From NCBI GenBank assembly GCA_905221605.1, contig CAJNDS010002413.1, positions 737,423-801,422 of the forward strand: DNA of 64,000 bases, read 5' to 3'. The stretch is from Symbiodinium natans. Taxonomy: Eukaryota; Sar; Dinophyceae; Suessiales; Symbiodiniaceae. The notes beneath the pieces were generated by a model. It was not told where the DNA came from and searched no databases. It saw only the letters and a list, made by a program, of their open reading frames with translations. Shown here one piece after another: positions 46,867 to 56,456 of this stretch (positions are counted from its first letter, which is position 1; each line of letters starts with the position of its first letter). A program made the translations under genes and the position numbers.

Positions 46867-46917
46867 GACTTCGGGGGGCCCATCTTGGCCGCGCAGTGGC
46901 GGGCCGCCGTGAAGGAG
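46867..46917 (+). CDS. Candidate exon
   Basis: Acceptor cttaaaag|G, donor GAG|gtggcg. DFGGPILAAQWRAAVKE, phase 0 to 0. The frame is open to about 46955. Confidence 0.55.
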
Positions 46918-46954
46918 GTGGCGCCACCCTGGCGGCAGAGCAGCCAGGGGGTTC

Positions 46955-47110
46955 AGGGTTTAGGGTTTAGGGTTTCGGGTTTCGGGTTTAGGATTTAGGG
47001 TTTAGGGTTTAGGGTTCGGGGTTTCGGGTTTAGGGTGTAGGGTTTAGGGTTTAGGGCTTAGGGTTTAGGGCTCAGGGCTTAGGGTTCAGGGCTTGGGGCT
47101 TAGGGCTTCG
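46955..47110. repeat. TTTAGGG array
   Basis: G-strand units with TTTCGGG and CTTAGGG variants. Confidence 0.92.
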
Positions 47111-47289
47111 GGCTTAATGTGTCGGGTAGAAGAAGAAGAGTTGGGCTTCAGCGATTTAGGATCGTTATATAGGTTTTTGGGCTTTAAGGGTTTGGGGGGG
47201 GGGTGTATGTATATATATATGCTACCCCCCCCTCCCGGGACCTACCTTTTCGAGTGTTGTTGGTTAATTTTTCTGAAGTTCTAATCCAT

Positions 47290-47890
47290 CAAGTTGAATT
47301 ACAAACGAAGTTCGGATGAGAATGTCTCAGGGTGTGGCCTTAGAACTTAAAATTCCAAATAAATTTCTATGCGAATAGGGGGACAGAGGAGGATGTGATA
47401 CCGTGTGGTCTTTAATATACGGTTAACTAAGTTAACTAGATGTATTTCCCATACCAAGGATGTCTTGGGCTGTGGCCAGTTAATGTACTTGTTAAAATTC
47501 GGTTTACTCACAAACAGAGCCCAGACGATAATTTCCTAGTGCGTGGCCTTCTTTTCTCAGCTCATTTTTTCAATAACTTACGAAGCAAGCCCAGATGAGG
47601 GGGTTTCAGGCTGTGACCTCTGAATATAGGATCTAGTGACATCTTGTTTTGTCAGGCCCCGTAAGAGGATTGCAGAAGGTGTGCAATTTAAATTTAAACA
47701 TCGAAGCCAACCCGCATGCGAACGAGGCCCAGAGGAGGATTGGACAGGGTAGTCTTAGAATTTGTTTTTTTCTATTAATATTACGAACGAGGCCAGAAGA
47801 CTTCTCAGAGGAAGTTCACTTAAGGTGTAGGCTGTTATTAGCAATTTGGTTTAAATATGAATTTGAAGCCCAACAGGTTCTTATCAGACG
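47290..47890. repeat. Diverged AT-rich satellite
   Basis: At least seven imperfect copies of a unit of roughly 65-80 bp carrying ACGAAGC-CCCAGAxGAGGAT then AGGGTGTGGCCTT. Examples start near 47297, 47374, 47508, 47580, 47716 and 47783. An 81-codon open frame passes through by chance. Confidence 0.65.
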
Positions 47891-48240
47891 TTAAGCTGAA
47901 CGACTTCCAAATGACAACGTTTTAGGGTATGACCCTTTAATGTGAAATTCAAATAGTACGGACTTGATACCCGGTTGCTTTGGACTGTGGGAAACATTAA
48001 GGGTGGTGAGCGGGATAGGATAATTGCTCACAGTATTCTCACGTCCCCCACACTTACTGTAAATGACTTTTCGCATCACCCTATGCACTCGAATACTTCC
48101 TAGTCTTTTGATTCTAGACTTGCCATCTTTCCTTCTCCATCATCTGTATTTGATTTACAAGACATATACCCCGTGTACATACATGATCTGAGTACGTATA
48201 CTGTGTTCTCTCTGCATTTCCACAGGAGGCAAGCCCTACG
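47891..48240. other. AT-rich unique non-coding stretch
   Basis: No heptamers and no good open frame on either strand. Confidence 0.5.
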
Positions 48241-48249
48241 AACATAGGC

Positions 48250-48900
48250 ATAACCCTATGTGATTTAAGGTTTAGGGGTTTATGCCCCAAGCCCTGGAGG
48301 TTCGTAAGGTTCTGATTCTACAGGCAATGCTTGAACCTTAAACCCTAGACTTTTTACCCTGTAGGATGTACCCCCTAGAGGGCTAACCCCGTGAGGGTTT
48401 TAGAGATACACCCTGAAAAGCCTTAAACCTTTAGCCCAGCCCTATAGGGCTAAATGGTTCAAACAACCTAAGGCCTGGGCAAATATACCATCAGCGCCTA
48501 TAGGCTTAACACCGTTGAACCTTTTCGCGTCCTACAAGGTTTTCGGGCTCTGAACCTAAAGAGTTTAGGGTCAACGTGTAAATGCCTAAGCCTTAAACAC
48601 GTGGGTTTAAACTCTACCTCTAAACCTTAACCCCCTTAACCCCAGGGCTTTAAGGCCAAGGGTGTAGGTTTACTTGCCGGCTTAGTTTTACATGCCTAAA
48701 CCTTAAACCTTAAACCTTTAGATCTTCACTATGGGGTTTAAAGGGTTACGATTAAGGATTAAGTCTAATTGCTTAACCTTCAAACCCTATGTATGATTAA
48801 AAGGTTTAGGGTTTAAGGTTTGAGCCTAAACCCTATAGGCTTTAAGGCTAAGGGGTTAAATCCTATAGGGATTAGGGCAATTATCAGCCTTGAACAAGCC
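48250..48900. repeat. Highly decayed AACCTTAAACC-type repeat
   Basis: Telomere-like heptamers with many CTT/TTT substitutions on both strands; apparently old. Confidence 0.55.
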
Positions 48901-49082
48901 CTTAACAAACGACCAGAGAGCGCAGCGGAGCGGAGCGGACAGGAGAGGGAGGGAGGGGGAGTTTTGCTGTCTTGGTTGAAAGATTGAAGGTTACGACCTG
49001 AGTGCAGGTATCGAGTTGCTATACAATTGAAATGTTGAGGATTATGGCGCCCAGAGCCTCTCTCCTTAGACGAATTGCCCCC

Positions 49083-49860
49083 CAGGGGATACTTTAAAGT
49101 ACATTAAAGTGGCCCTGGATCCAAGATCCAAGATCCAAGATGCCAAAAAAAACTTTTCGGGGAATCTTGGATCTTGGATCTTGGATCCAGGGCCGCTTTA
49201 AAGTACTTTAAAGTGGCCCCCGGGGGCCCCGGGAGACAAAGTACAGGGACACCGTTTGTACTTAGACGATTTGGGCCCCCAGAGGGCACTTTAAAGTACT
49301 TTAAAGTGCCCCCCGGGGGCCCCGAGAGACAAAGTACAGGGGCACCATTTAGACGATTTGGGCCCCCAGGGGCCACTTTAAAGTACTTTAAAGTGGTCCT
49401 GGATCCAAGATCCAAGATCCAAGATTCTAAAAAAACTTTTTGGGGAATCTTGGATCTTGGATCTTGGATCCAGGGCCACTTTAATGTACTTTAAAGTATC
49501 CCCTGGGGCCCCGGGAGACAAAGTACAGGGGCACCCTTTGTACTTAGACGATTTGGGCCCCCAGAGGGCACTTTAAAGTACTTTAAAGTGCCCCCCGGGG
49601 GCCCCGAGAGACAAAGTACAGGGGCACCATTTAGACGATTTGGGCCCCCAGGGGCCACTTTAAAGTACTTTAAAGTGGTCCTGGATCCAAGATCCAAGAT
49701 CCAAGATTCTAAAAAAACTTTTTGGGGAATCTTGGATCTTGGATCTTGGATCCAGGGCCACTTTAAAGTACTTTAAAGTGGCCCCCGGGGGCCCGGGAGA
49801 CAAAGTACAGGGGCACCCTTTGTACTTAGAAAATTTCGGATCCAAGGGGCATTTGAAATT
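49083..49860. repeat. Palindromic tandem repeat, about 284-bp period
   Basis: About 2.7 copies. Each has the palindrome ACTTTAAAGTACTTTAAAGT, triplicated GGATCCAAGATCCAAGAT with its inverse, and CCCCCGGGGGCC. GGATCCAAGATCC recurs at 49117, 49401 and 49683. Open frames on both strands (LKYFKV, GGPNRL) are repeat translations. Confidence 0.85.
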
Positions 49861-49974
49861 GCCCCCTCCAGGAGCCTCATTAATATTTTATTATATTTTT
49901 TTATCTCTCCCAAACCCCACGAGACCAACCTGAGCAATACAAGCTTTAAAAAAGGTAGGTCCCGGGAGGGGGGG

Positions 49975-50245
49975 GTACCATATATATATATACATATATG
50001 TGTAAGTATAATATATATAATTTTTTGTTTATTTATTTATGTTTATCTGGGCTCTTTGCTTTGCACTTGGGAGCCTTGCCAAGGAAGCCCTTCGTAATGC
50101 CCGAGTCTCCTGAGTGCTGAGCGGAGACGGGGAAAGAGCCCCAACCCCTCGTCGGGCTTTCAGGTTTAGGGAGGTTAGAGCCAAAAAAAGGTGACGGAGA
50201 CGACACGTCTCTCACATGTGCAGACACACCAGGATCTCGGAGCAC
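49975..50245. other. TA microsatellite and unique island
   Basis: TA repeats at 49980-50022. After that, + strand frame MFIWALCFALGSLAKEALRN stops soon, and a minus-strand frame of 70 codons is also open. Strand and status unclear. Confidence 0.3.
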
Positions 50246-50339
50246 CTCTCCAAGAGAGGTGATCTGTGGTCAACTTGAGGCGCCCCGCATTTCTCAGCCC
50301 CAAGCCCCGTTCGGCCGTAGTTTCCTGCTAAGCCTTTCA

Positions 50340-50780
50340 ACCCCGCGATAAGCCCTAAACCCTGGAAACAAAACCCTAGACCCAGAACCCTAAACCCCGA
50401 CACGTAGGCCTGGGTGAGAAATGTGGGGGGGCCTGTCTGCCTACTCACATAGAGTAGGGATGGAGAGTGAGTCTTGCAGACTTGCTGGGGGCAGCATCTT
50501 CGCAGCAGGCCATGGCCCAGTTGAAGCCTAGTTGTACATTTCTACACCCCGTAAACCCTAATGTTGATCTCACATGAATACCCCCCCCCCCTCCCCGCCC
50601 CGTCTGGGTTTATAAATCTGAGGTTAACTTTTAATTCACAAACCCCTGAGCCCCCTGAACCCCCTGAGCCCCCTGAGGTCCTCGAACCCTTCGAGACCCC
50701 CTGAGCCCCCTAAACCCCTGAAGCCCTCAAGACCTACACCTTAAACAACCCTAAGCCCTAAACCCTAAACCCAAACCCCT
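50340..50780. repeat. Degenerate C-strand repeat
   Basis: CCCTAAA, CCCCTGAG and AAGCCCT variants, with a C12 run at 50581. Confidence 0.65.
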
Positions 50781-50816
50781 CAAGCCCTACACACGACATC
50801 CGCAGCCCCCCGCCAG

Positions 50817-50889
50817 CGGCTGACGCTTCGTTCGCCACTGCCTCTTCACCGGGCAACCCGGGCTGCGAGAGCGCACTTTGCTGTCATCG
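50817..50889 (+). CDS. Candidate exon, frame ambiguous
   Basis: Acceptor cccccgccag, donor G|gtgttt. Reads RLTLRSPLPLHRATRAARAH (phase 0) or ADASFATASSPGNPGCESAL. Confidence 0.45.
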
Positions 50890-51120
50890 GTGTTTAGGGT
50901 TGTAGGGTTTAGGGCTTAGGGTTTAGGGCTTAGGTCGTAGGGCTTAGGGCTTGGGGCTTAGGGGCTCAGGGCTTAGGGTTTTAGGGTTTAGTGTTTAGGG
51001 TTTGTAGGGCTTAGGGCTTAGGGGTTAAGCCATACATCGGAGCACTGCAGGCCCCGACATCAGCTTGCGGGGGTTTAGGGTTTAGGCTTTAGAGTTTCAG
51101 AGACTTAGGCCTGAGAGTTC
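50890..51120. repeat. Degenerate TTTAGGG
   Basis: G-strand units. A possible small exon after gcactgcag at 51051 reads PDISLR. Confidence 0.7.
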
Positions 51121-51206
51121 GTTGGTTGCCCTGCTCTGAGGTCTCTTCACTTGTCCCTAGCCCCTAGAGCCCCGAGCCCCCGCGCCCCCTCCCTGCCCAA
51201 CCCCAG

Positions 51207-51328
51207 GGGCCCAAGACCTAGACGGGTTGCTAGGCGGGAATGAGGGAGTTAGGTGCCTTCTGTGCCCCCTTAAATTGCCTTTAAGGGATGGGAGAGGGCA
51301 TGCCCTCATTCCCTACCCCCAGGAGCTA
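51207..51328 (+). CDS. Candidate exon, 40 codons, with CxxC
   Basis: Acceptor cccaaccccag|G, donor CTA|gtaggc. Open throughout, starting AQDLDGLLGGNEGVRCLLCP and ending HALIPYPQEL. Ends in phase 0. An inverted pair GGGAATGAGGG/CCCTCATTCCC inside could instead mark a foldback element. Confidence 0.45.
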
Positions 51329-51368
51329 GTAGGCAAACCCTAAGCCCTAAACCGTCATCCTGTAAAAC

Positions 51369-51470
51369 CTAAACCCGAAACCCGAAACCCGAAACCCGAA
51401 ACCCGAAACCCGAAACCCGAAACCCGAAACCCGAAACCCTAAACCCTAAACCCTAAACCCTAAACCATCC
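51369..51470. repeat. CCCGAAA then CCCTAAA array
   Basis: Ten CCCGAAA units followed by CCCTAAA. Confidence 0.95.
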
Positions 51471-51496
51471 TAAATCTCTGAAGCCTTTGGGGGCAG

Positions 51497-51534
51497 ACCA
51501 ACCCTTCAAAACTGCTGGAAGCATTTGGGCTTAG
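51497..51534 (+). CDS. Candidate micro-exon
   Basis: Acceptor tgggggcag, donor AG|gtttgc. TNPSKLLEAFGL, phase 0 to 2, matching 51328. Confidence 0.5.
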
Positions 51535-51539
51535 GTTTG

Positions 51540-51950
51540 CGGTTTAGGATCTGGGGTTTCGGGTTTAGGGTTTAGAGATTTAGGGATGTAGGGATTTAGG
51601 GTTTAGGGGTGTAGGGTTTAGGGTTTAGGGTTTTAGGGTTTAGGCTTTGTATAGGGCTCACTAAACCCTCAACCCCTAAGTAGGGAGTGTATAATAACAT
51701 TATCGGCTGTAGGGTTTGCAGGGTTTGAGTGGTTTGCGGGGAGGTCTCAGTGAAGTTCTAACCCTGTAGGGACTCAACCCCTGATTGCCCTCGTGAAGGT
51801 GTGCAAGTTATAAGTGGTAAGCTATCAGCCATGTACGTCTTGTAAGTTAGATAAAGCTGGACATGCTAGATGAACTTCATAAGCTGTATACGCTTCATAA
51901 TTAATCTGCAAAACCCTAATAAGCTAGATAAGTTCTGACGCCATCCGCGC
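51540..51950. other. TTTAGGG, then AT-rich quasi-repeat
   Basis: G-strand units to 51650, then unique AT-rich sequence (51775-51930) with loose copies of TAAGCTAGATAA-like motifs. Confidence 0.5.
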
Positions 51951-51952
51951 AG

Positions 51953-51988
51953 CCCTGGCATCCAAACAAGCGACCACAAGAGTTGGGG
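51953..51988 (+). CDS. Candidate micro-exon
   Basis: Acceptor catccgcgcag, donor GG|gtggac. PGIQTSDHKSW, phase 2 to 2. Confidence 0.45.
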
Positions 51989-52150
51989 GTGGACCTGATT
52001 CATGGTTTAAGGTTTAGGGTTTAGGGTTTAGGGCTTAAGGTCTCGAATGTTGAGGTTCTATCGGGTCTATAGGGATTGGCGTCGAGCCTTTCGGGGTACC
52101 CCATGATTTCGTTCAACCCCCTGAATTCGGAGCACGCGCGTTCTCCTCAG

Positions 52151-52193
52151 CCGAGGGACAAGCACAGGAGCCTCATACTCCAAGCCACGCTAA
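52151..52193 (+). CDS. Possible exon
   Basis: Good acceptor gcgttctcctcag. Frames read RGTSTGASYSKPR, PRDKHRSLILQATL or EGQAQEPHTPSHA; donor unclear. Confidence 0.3.
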
Positions 52194-52194
52194 A

Positions 52195-52425
52195 CCCTAA
52201 ACCCTAAACCCCAAACTTCAATACCTAAACCCTAAACCCTAAACCCTAAACTTCAATACCTAAACCCTAAACCCTAAAACCCTAAACCCTAAACCCTAAA
52301 CCCTAAACCCCAAACCCCAAACCCTAACCCCTAAACCCTAAACCCTAAACCCTAAACCCTAAACCCTAAACCCTAAACCCTAAACCCTAAACCCTAAACC
52401 CTAAACCCTAAACCCTAAACCCCCC
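52195..52425. repeat. CCCTAAA array
   Basis: About 30 units with two ACTTCAATACCTAAACCCT insertions. Confidence 0.96.
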
Positions 52426-52485
52426 CAACCTGATCACCGAAGTTGGGTGGCGCGCGTGCCCCTCCTGCATGCCCGGCCTTCTCAG

Positions 52486-52518
52486 CACAAGCTTTTGGTC
52501 AAGGCCGGCCCAAAGTCG
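52486..52518 (+). CDS. Candidate exon
   Basis: Acceptor cccggccttctcag, donor TCG|gttttt. HKLLVKAGPKS, phase 0 to 0. CCCTAAA upstream, TTTAGGG downstream. Confidence 0.55.
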
Positions 52519-52523
52519 GTTTT

Positions 52524-52660
52524 TGGGGGTTTAGGGTTTAGGGTTTAGGGTTTAGGGTTTGGGGTTTAGGGTTTAGGGTTGGGGTTTAGGGCTTGGGGTT
52601 TAGGGTTTAGGGTTTAGGGTTTCTTCCAGGGGTTTAGGGTTTAGGGTTCAGAGGGTTTCT
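52524..52660. repeat. TTTAGGG array with decoy acceptor
   Basis: GGTTTCTTCCAG occurs at 52618-52629, followed by repeat, and again just before the next exon. Confidence 0.92.
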
Positions 52661-52665
52661 TCCAG

Positions 52666-52683
52666 CGCGTGCCATACGATGGG
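52666..52683 (+). CDS. Candidate 18-nt micro-exon
   Basis: Acceptor gggtttcttccag, donor at gtttag. RVPYDG, phase 0 to 0. Confidence 0.4.
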
Positions 52684-52860
52684 GTTTAGGTTCTCGGGGA
52701 AGAAGGAGGGGGAGGGCTCCAAAACCCCAAAGCCCAAAGGCCAAAACCCTAAACTCTAAACCCTAAACTCTAAACCCTAAACCCTAAACCCTCCGAAACC
52801 CTACACCCCTCAAGCCCCAAACCCCAAACCCTAGAACACAAACCTAAGTAAACAGGAAGG

Positions 52861-52953
52861 ATACTTATTCACCCAATCATAGCTGTACTTATAACGCGGT
52901 GTTTGACGACCATCTTCGGGCACGAAAGGAGCTCATGCGTGGGCCATAAGTAC
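52861..52953. mobile_element. Partial foldback-like remnant
   Basis: Contains TAGCTGTACTTATAACGC and GGGCCATAAGTAC, reminiscent of the GGTTCATGG family, but without clear termini. Confidence 0.35.
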
Positions 52954-52964
52954 CTAGGGTTTCG

Positions 52965-53170
52965 GGTTTAGGGTTTAGGGTTTAGGGTTTAGGGTTTAGG
53001 GGAAGATGAAAGCGCGGGGATTTAGAGGGTTCGGGGCTTAGGGGTTAGGGGTTGGTTTAGGGTTTTAGGGGTTTCAGGTTTCAGGGGTTTGGGGTTTGGG
53101 GTTCTCAAAGGGTGTGGGGTCTAGGGCTTAGGGTTTCGGGTTCACAGGGAGGGTGTAGGGCTTTTAGGGT
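52965..53170. repeat. TTTAGGG array, decaying
   Basis: G-strand units and derivatives. Confidence 0.8.
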
Positions 53171-53235
53171 TCAGGCACTGGGCGCCGGGACCTTCCCGGA
53201 TCAAGAATCTTGAAAGCGGGTATTGCCTGCGGCAG

Positions 53236-53290
53236 GCATCCTTCTGTTAACAATGCCGAAGGCCCCACCACCTCTCCCCTCCCCAGGAGC
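53236..53290 (+). CDS. Candidate exon, donor unclear
   Basis: Acceptor attgcctgcggcag|G. HPSVNNAEGPTTSPLPR or, in another frame, ILLLTMPKAPPPLPSPGAK. Confidence 0.35.
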
Positions 53291-53399
53291 CAAAAACCCA
53301 AACTTTAGGGTTGAAGGTTTCGGGTTACGGGGGTACGGGGGTTACGGGGCTTGGAGGGTTACATAGGACTTGAGTATGAGCACTCGAAGGTTTGTGCAG

Positions 53400-53438
53400 G
53401 CCCCGAACGAGACCCAAAACTTCGGCTGCACCCTACTG
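53400..53438 (+). CDS. Candidate exon
   Basis: Acceptor ggtttgtgcag|G, donor CTG|gtacac. APNETQNFGCTLL, phase 0 to 0. Confidence 0.45.
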
Positions 53439-53559
53439 GTACACCCCTTTCGGGTCTAGAATTTAGCGCTCTAACCTTCAACCCCTAACCCCCCTAAACC
53501 CCGAACCCCACAAAAAACCAACTTCGATCCCCAAATCCCCAACTCCAAACCCCCAAACC

Positions 53560-53735
53560 CCAAACCCCTAAACCCCTAAACCCCTAAACCCCCAAACCCC
53601 CAAACCCCCAAACCCCCAAACCCCCAAACCCCCAAACCCCCAAACCCCTAAACCCCTAAACCCCCAAACCCCCCCCCTAAACCCCCAAACCCCCAAACCC
53701 CCAAACCCCCAAACCCCTAAACCCCCAAACCCTAA
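53560..53735. repeat. CCCCCAAA / CCCCTAAA octamer array
   Basis: About 20 octamers. Confidence 0.95.
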
Positions 53736-53788
53736 ACAATCGCCATCTTTTGCCTGCGGCGGGGCAATACCTGACTTGCGCGACGCGA

Positions 53789-53812
53789 GGCGCGCGCGCG
53801 CGCGCGCTCGCG
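53789..53812. repeat. GC dinucleotide run
   Basis: GCGCGCGC tract, a possible Z-DNA former. Confidence 0.9.
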
Positions 53813-53847
53813 CGACGTTTGTGCTGCGAGCGACGGCAACTGAGAAG

Positions 53848-53869
53848 CCCGACTTGAAGTCCCCTCCCC
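53848..53869 (+). CDS. Candidate micro-exon, strong donor
   Basis: Acceptor actgagaag, donor C|gtaaga. PDLKSPP, phase 0 to 1. The donor region is duplicated at about 54415. Confidence 0.4.
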
Positions 53870-54250
53870 GTAAGATCCTGAAGCCCTAAAGCCCTAAAGC
53901 CCTAAACCCTAAACCCTAAACCCTAAACCCTAAACCCTAAACCCTAAACCCTAAACCCTAAACCCTAAACCCTGAACCCTGAACCCTGAACCCGAAACCC
54001 TAGACCCGAAGCCCGGAACTCCGAGGCTTGGAGTTTCGGGCTTGGAGGGTTTATCTCGGGTTCATGTAGCATTTAGGGTTCATAGGGTTCATAGGGTTTA
54101 GCGGGTTTAGAGGGTTTAGAGGGTTGAGAGGGTTGAGAGGGTTTAGAGGGGCAAATATATCCATAAGAACCCCAAGCCCTAAACCCTAAACCCCGTTTTG
54201 GGGGCTTCAGGGCTTAGAGTTTAGCATGTACCTTGGGCTACCTAGCTAAA
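53861..54250. repeat. Segmental duplication, copy 1
   Basis: Shares CTCCCCGTAAGATCCT, GAGGCTTGGAGTTTCGGGCT, CTCGGGTTCATGTAGCATTT and GGGGCAAATATATCCATAAG, in the same order, with 54408-54815. Confidence 0.85.
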
Positions 54251-54407
54251 AGGTCTTGCGTTCTTAAGCTAGAGGCTAAGGTTGAAGTTGAGCTTATTCC
54301 CTTTGTTTAGGTAGAACAACTTTAAGCCCCCAAAGAAGGGCACCCTTGGTGCTCCCAGTGTAGGAATAGCTTTGGTTCCCCCTCAACTAACCCTGACCCC
54401 TAAGGTC
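54251..54407. other. Unique spacer between duplicate copies
   Basis: AT-richer sequence with no exon or heptamers. Confidence 0.5.
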
Positions 54408-54815
54408 CCTCCCCGTAAGATCCTAAAGCCCTAAAGCCCTGAAGCCCTGAAGCCCTAAACCCTAAACCCTAAACCCTAGACCCGAAGCCCGAAACTCCGA
54501 GGCTTGAATTTTCGGGCTTGGAGGGCTTATCTCGGGTTCATGTAGCATTTAGGGTTCATAGGGTTCATAGGGTTTAGAGGGTTTAGAGGGTTTAGAGGGT
54601 TTGGAGGGTTTAGAGGGTTCAGAGGGTTCAGAGGGTTTAGAGGGTTTGGAGGGTTTGGAGGGTTTAGAGGGTTTGGAGGGTTTAGAGGGTTTAGAGGGTT
54701 TAGAGGGTTTAGAGGGTTTAGAGGGGCAAATATATCCATAAGAACCCCAAGCCCTAAACCTTAAACCCCGTTTTGGGGGGCCTCAGGGCTTAGAGTTTAG
54801 CATGTACCGGCTACC
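54408..54815. repeat. Segmental duplication, copy 2, with nonamer expansion
   Basis: Same order as copy 1, but the AGAGGGTTT/GGAGGGTTT nonamer run is expanded to about 18 units (54560-54725). It gives a long NPLNPLNP frame on the minus strand, an artefact. Confidence 0.85.
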
Positions 54816-54820
54816 TAGCG

Positions 54821-54866
<46 letters not shown>
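54821..54866. repeat. C46 homopolymer
   Basis: Forty-six consecutive C; replication slippage or assembly error is possible. Confidence 0.95.
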
Positions 54867-54940
54867 ACCGCCGCGCTCCCCCCTCTCTAGGGTTTCAGGG
54901 TTGGGTTTAATTAGAGCTTTTTTCTTGTTTTTCTTGGTAG

Positions 54941-54957
54941 GGCTTTCGGCTTTACGG
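54941..54957 (+). CDS. Possible 17-nt micro-exon
   Basis: Excellent acceptor tttcttgtttttcttggtag|G and donor at gtgaag. Too short for a confident frame. Confidence 0.3.
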
Positions 54958-55009
54958 GTGAAGATAAAAGGTGCTGGGCCCCGCAGCCTCTTCTGCGTTG
55001 AAGGAACAC

Positions 55010-55317
55010 CCTAAACCCTAAGCCCGCAACCCTAAACCCCAGACCCTAAACCTAAAGCCCCCTAAACCCTAAACCCTAAACCCTAAACCCTAAACCCTAA
55101 ACCCTAAACCCTAAGCCCTACACCCTAAACCCTAAACCCTAAACCCTAAACCCTAAACCCTAAACCCTAAACCCTAAACCCTAAACCATACACCCTAAAC
55201 CCTAAACCCTAAACCCTAAACCCGAAACCCTAAACCCTAAACCCTAAACCCTAAACCCTAAACCCTAAACCCTAAACCCTAAACCCTAAACCCTAAACCC
55301 TAAACCCTAAACCCTAC
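55010..55317. repeat. CCCTAAA array (about 40 units)
   Basis: Near-perfect heptamers with two CCCTACA units. Confidence 0.97.
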
Positions 55318-55340
55318 ATTGCCGTGGCTCCGGCACGGAG

Positions 55341-55400
55341 GAGACCAATTGCACGGCGAAGCCGAGCTCAGCCATAGTGTTCCCCAAAAAAGAGTCGAGG
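55341..55400 (+). CDS. Candidate exon, 20 codons
   Basis: Acceptor ggcacggag|G, donor AGG|gtttag (the repeat). ETNCTAKPSSAIVFPKKESR, phase 0 to 0. CCCTAAA upstream, TTTAGGG downstream. Confidence 0.55.
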
Positions 55401-55505
55401 GTTTAGGGTTTAGGGTTTAGGGTTTAGGGTTTAGGGTTTAGAGTTTAGGGTTTAGGGTTTAGGGTTTAGGGTTCCGGGTTTAGGGTTCAGGGGTCAGGGT
55501 TTAGC
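55401..55505. repeat. TTTAGGG array
   Basis: About fourteen G-strand heptamers. Confidence 0.95.
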
Positions 55506-55547
55506 TTGCAGGGTTCAGGTTCTGTGGAGGCCCGTTTTCCTTTGCAG

Positions 55548-55592
55548 ACAGAAGCTCGGAAGTGTTTTCTTGGAACACACCCTACATTCAGG
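55548..55592 (+). CDS. Candidate exon, GC donor
   Basis: Strong acceptor cgttttcctttgcag. TEARKCFLGTHPTFR, phase 0 to 0 before GCCCCA. Confidence 0.55.
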
Positions 55593-55735
55593 GCCCCAAG
55601 CCCCCAAGCCCCCAAGCCCCAAGCCTCAAGCCTCAAGCCCTTAAACCCCAAACCCGACGCCCCTCTGATGCACACACCCAAAGCTCCTAACCCCAAACAT
55701 GAAGTCATCAAGTCTCAGTACTGTCTGGGCTTAGG

Positions 55736-55925
55736 ACCCTAAACCCTAAACCCTAAACCCTAAACCCTAAACCCTAAACCCTAAACCCTAAACCCTAAAC
55801 CCTAAACCCTAAACCCTAAACCCTAAACCCTAAACCCTAAACCCTAAACCCTAAACCCCTAAACCCTAAATCCTAAACCCTAAACCCTGAACCCTGAATC
55901 CCAAACCCTAAACCCTAAACCCAGT
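55736..55925. repeat. CCCTAAA array
   Basis: About 26 units. Confidence 0.97.
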
Positions 55926-56029
55926 CTGGGCATAGGGTTTAGAGGTTCACCAAGGTTTGGGGCTTGGAGCGTGTTCAGGGTATCGGGCTTAATCCTCTAC
56001 AGGTTCAGGGTTTAGGGTTCGCAGGGCTT

Positions 56030-56140
56030 AGGGATTCGGGTCTAGGGCTTGGGGTTTAGGGTTTAGGGTTTAGGGTTTAGGGTTTCGGGTTTAGGGTTTA
56101 GGGTTTAGGGTCTAGGGTTTAGGGTTTAGGGTTTAGCTTA
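56030..56140. repeat. TTTAGGG array
   Basis: G-strand units upstream of the next exon. Confidence 0.93.
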
Positions 56141-56163
56141 CAAGCCGAGCCGGCGACTTAGAG

Positions 56164-56232
56164 GGCTCGGGAGGCAAGGGCGAAAGACGCAGAATCCTAA
56201 AAGCCACCCTGGTTACTCCTAGCTTACTGCGG
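56164..56232 (+). CDS. Candidate exon
   Basis: Acceptor gacttagag|G. GSGGKGERRRILKATLVTPS then LLR, phase 0; a GC donor near 56228-56232 is likely. Confidence 0.5.
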
Positions 56233-56239
56233 CAGCCCC

Positions 56240-56355
56240 CTAAAGCCCAAACCCTCAATCCTAAAACCCTAAACCCCCAATCCTACAGTCCCAAACCCTA
56301 AACCCCAAACCCCAAACCCCAAACCCTAAACCCTAAACCCCTCAACCCCTCAACC
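56240..56355. repeat. CCCTAAA/CCCCAAA units
   Basis: C-strand array between exons. Confidence 0.88.
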
Positions 56356-56400
56356 CCTAAACAGCTAAAAGCCCGAACCTAGCAAAGCTGGCACGCTGAG

Positions 56401-56445
56401 GCCTTGAATGGAAAGAGCAGAGGGCAAGCGCTTGAGGAGGCTTGG
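56401..56445 (+). CDS. Candidate exon
   Basis: Acceptor gcacgctgag|G, donor TGG|gtttgt. ALNGKSRGQALEEAW, phase 0 to 0. Confidence 0.55.
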
Positions 56446-56456
56446 GTTTGTCTTGT

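Noticed and set aside
47649-47894. 81-codon frame in the AT-rich satellite
   Set aside because: It crosses diverged tandem units and shows no codon-like periodic constraint by eye.
49104-49845. Repeated LKYFKV / GGPNRL frames on both strands
   Set aside because: The unit is palindromic, so both strands give the same peptide by symmetry; no splice or start context.
51051-51072. Micro-exon PDISLR
   Set aside because: It has an acceptor and a GT, but its phases do not connect 50889 to 51207; mentioned only in the repeat entry.
54527-54739. Minus-strand NPLNPLNP protein
   Set aside because: Encoded by the GGGTTTAGA-type nonamer array.
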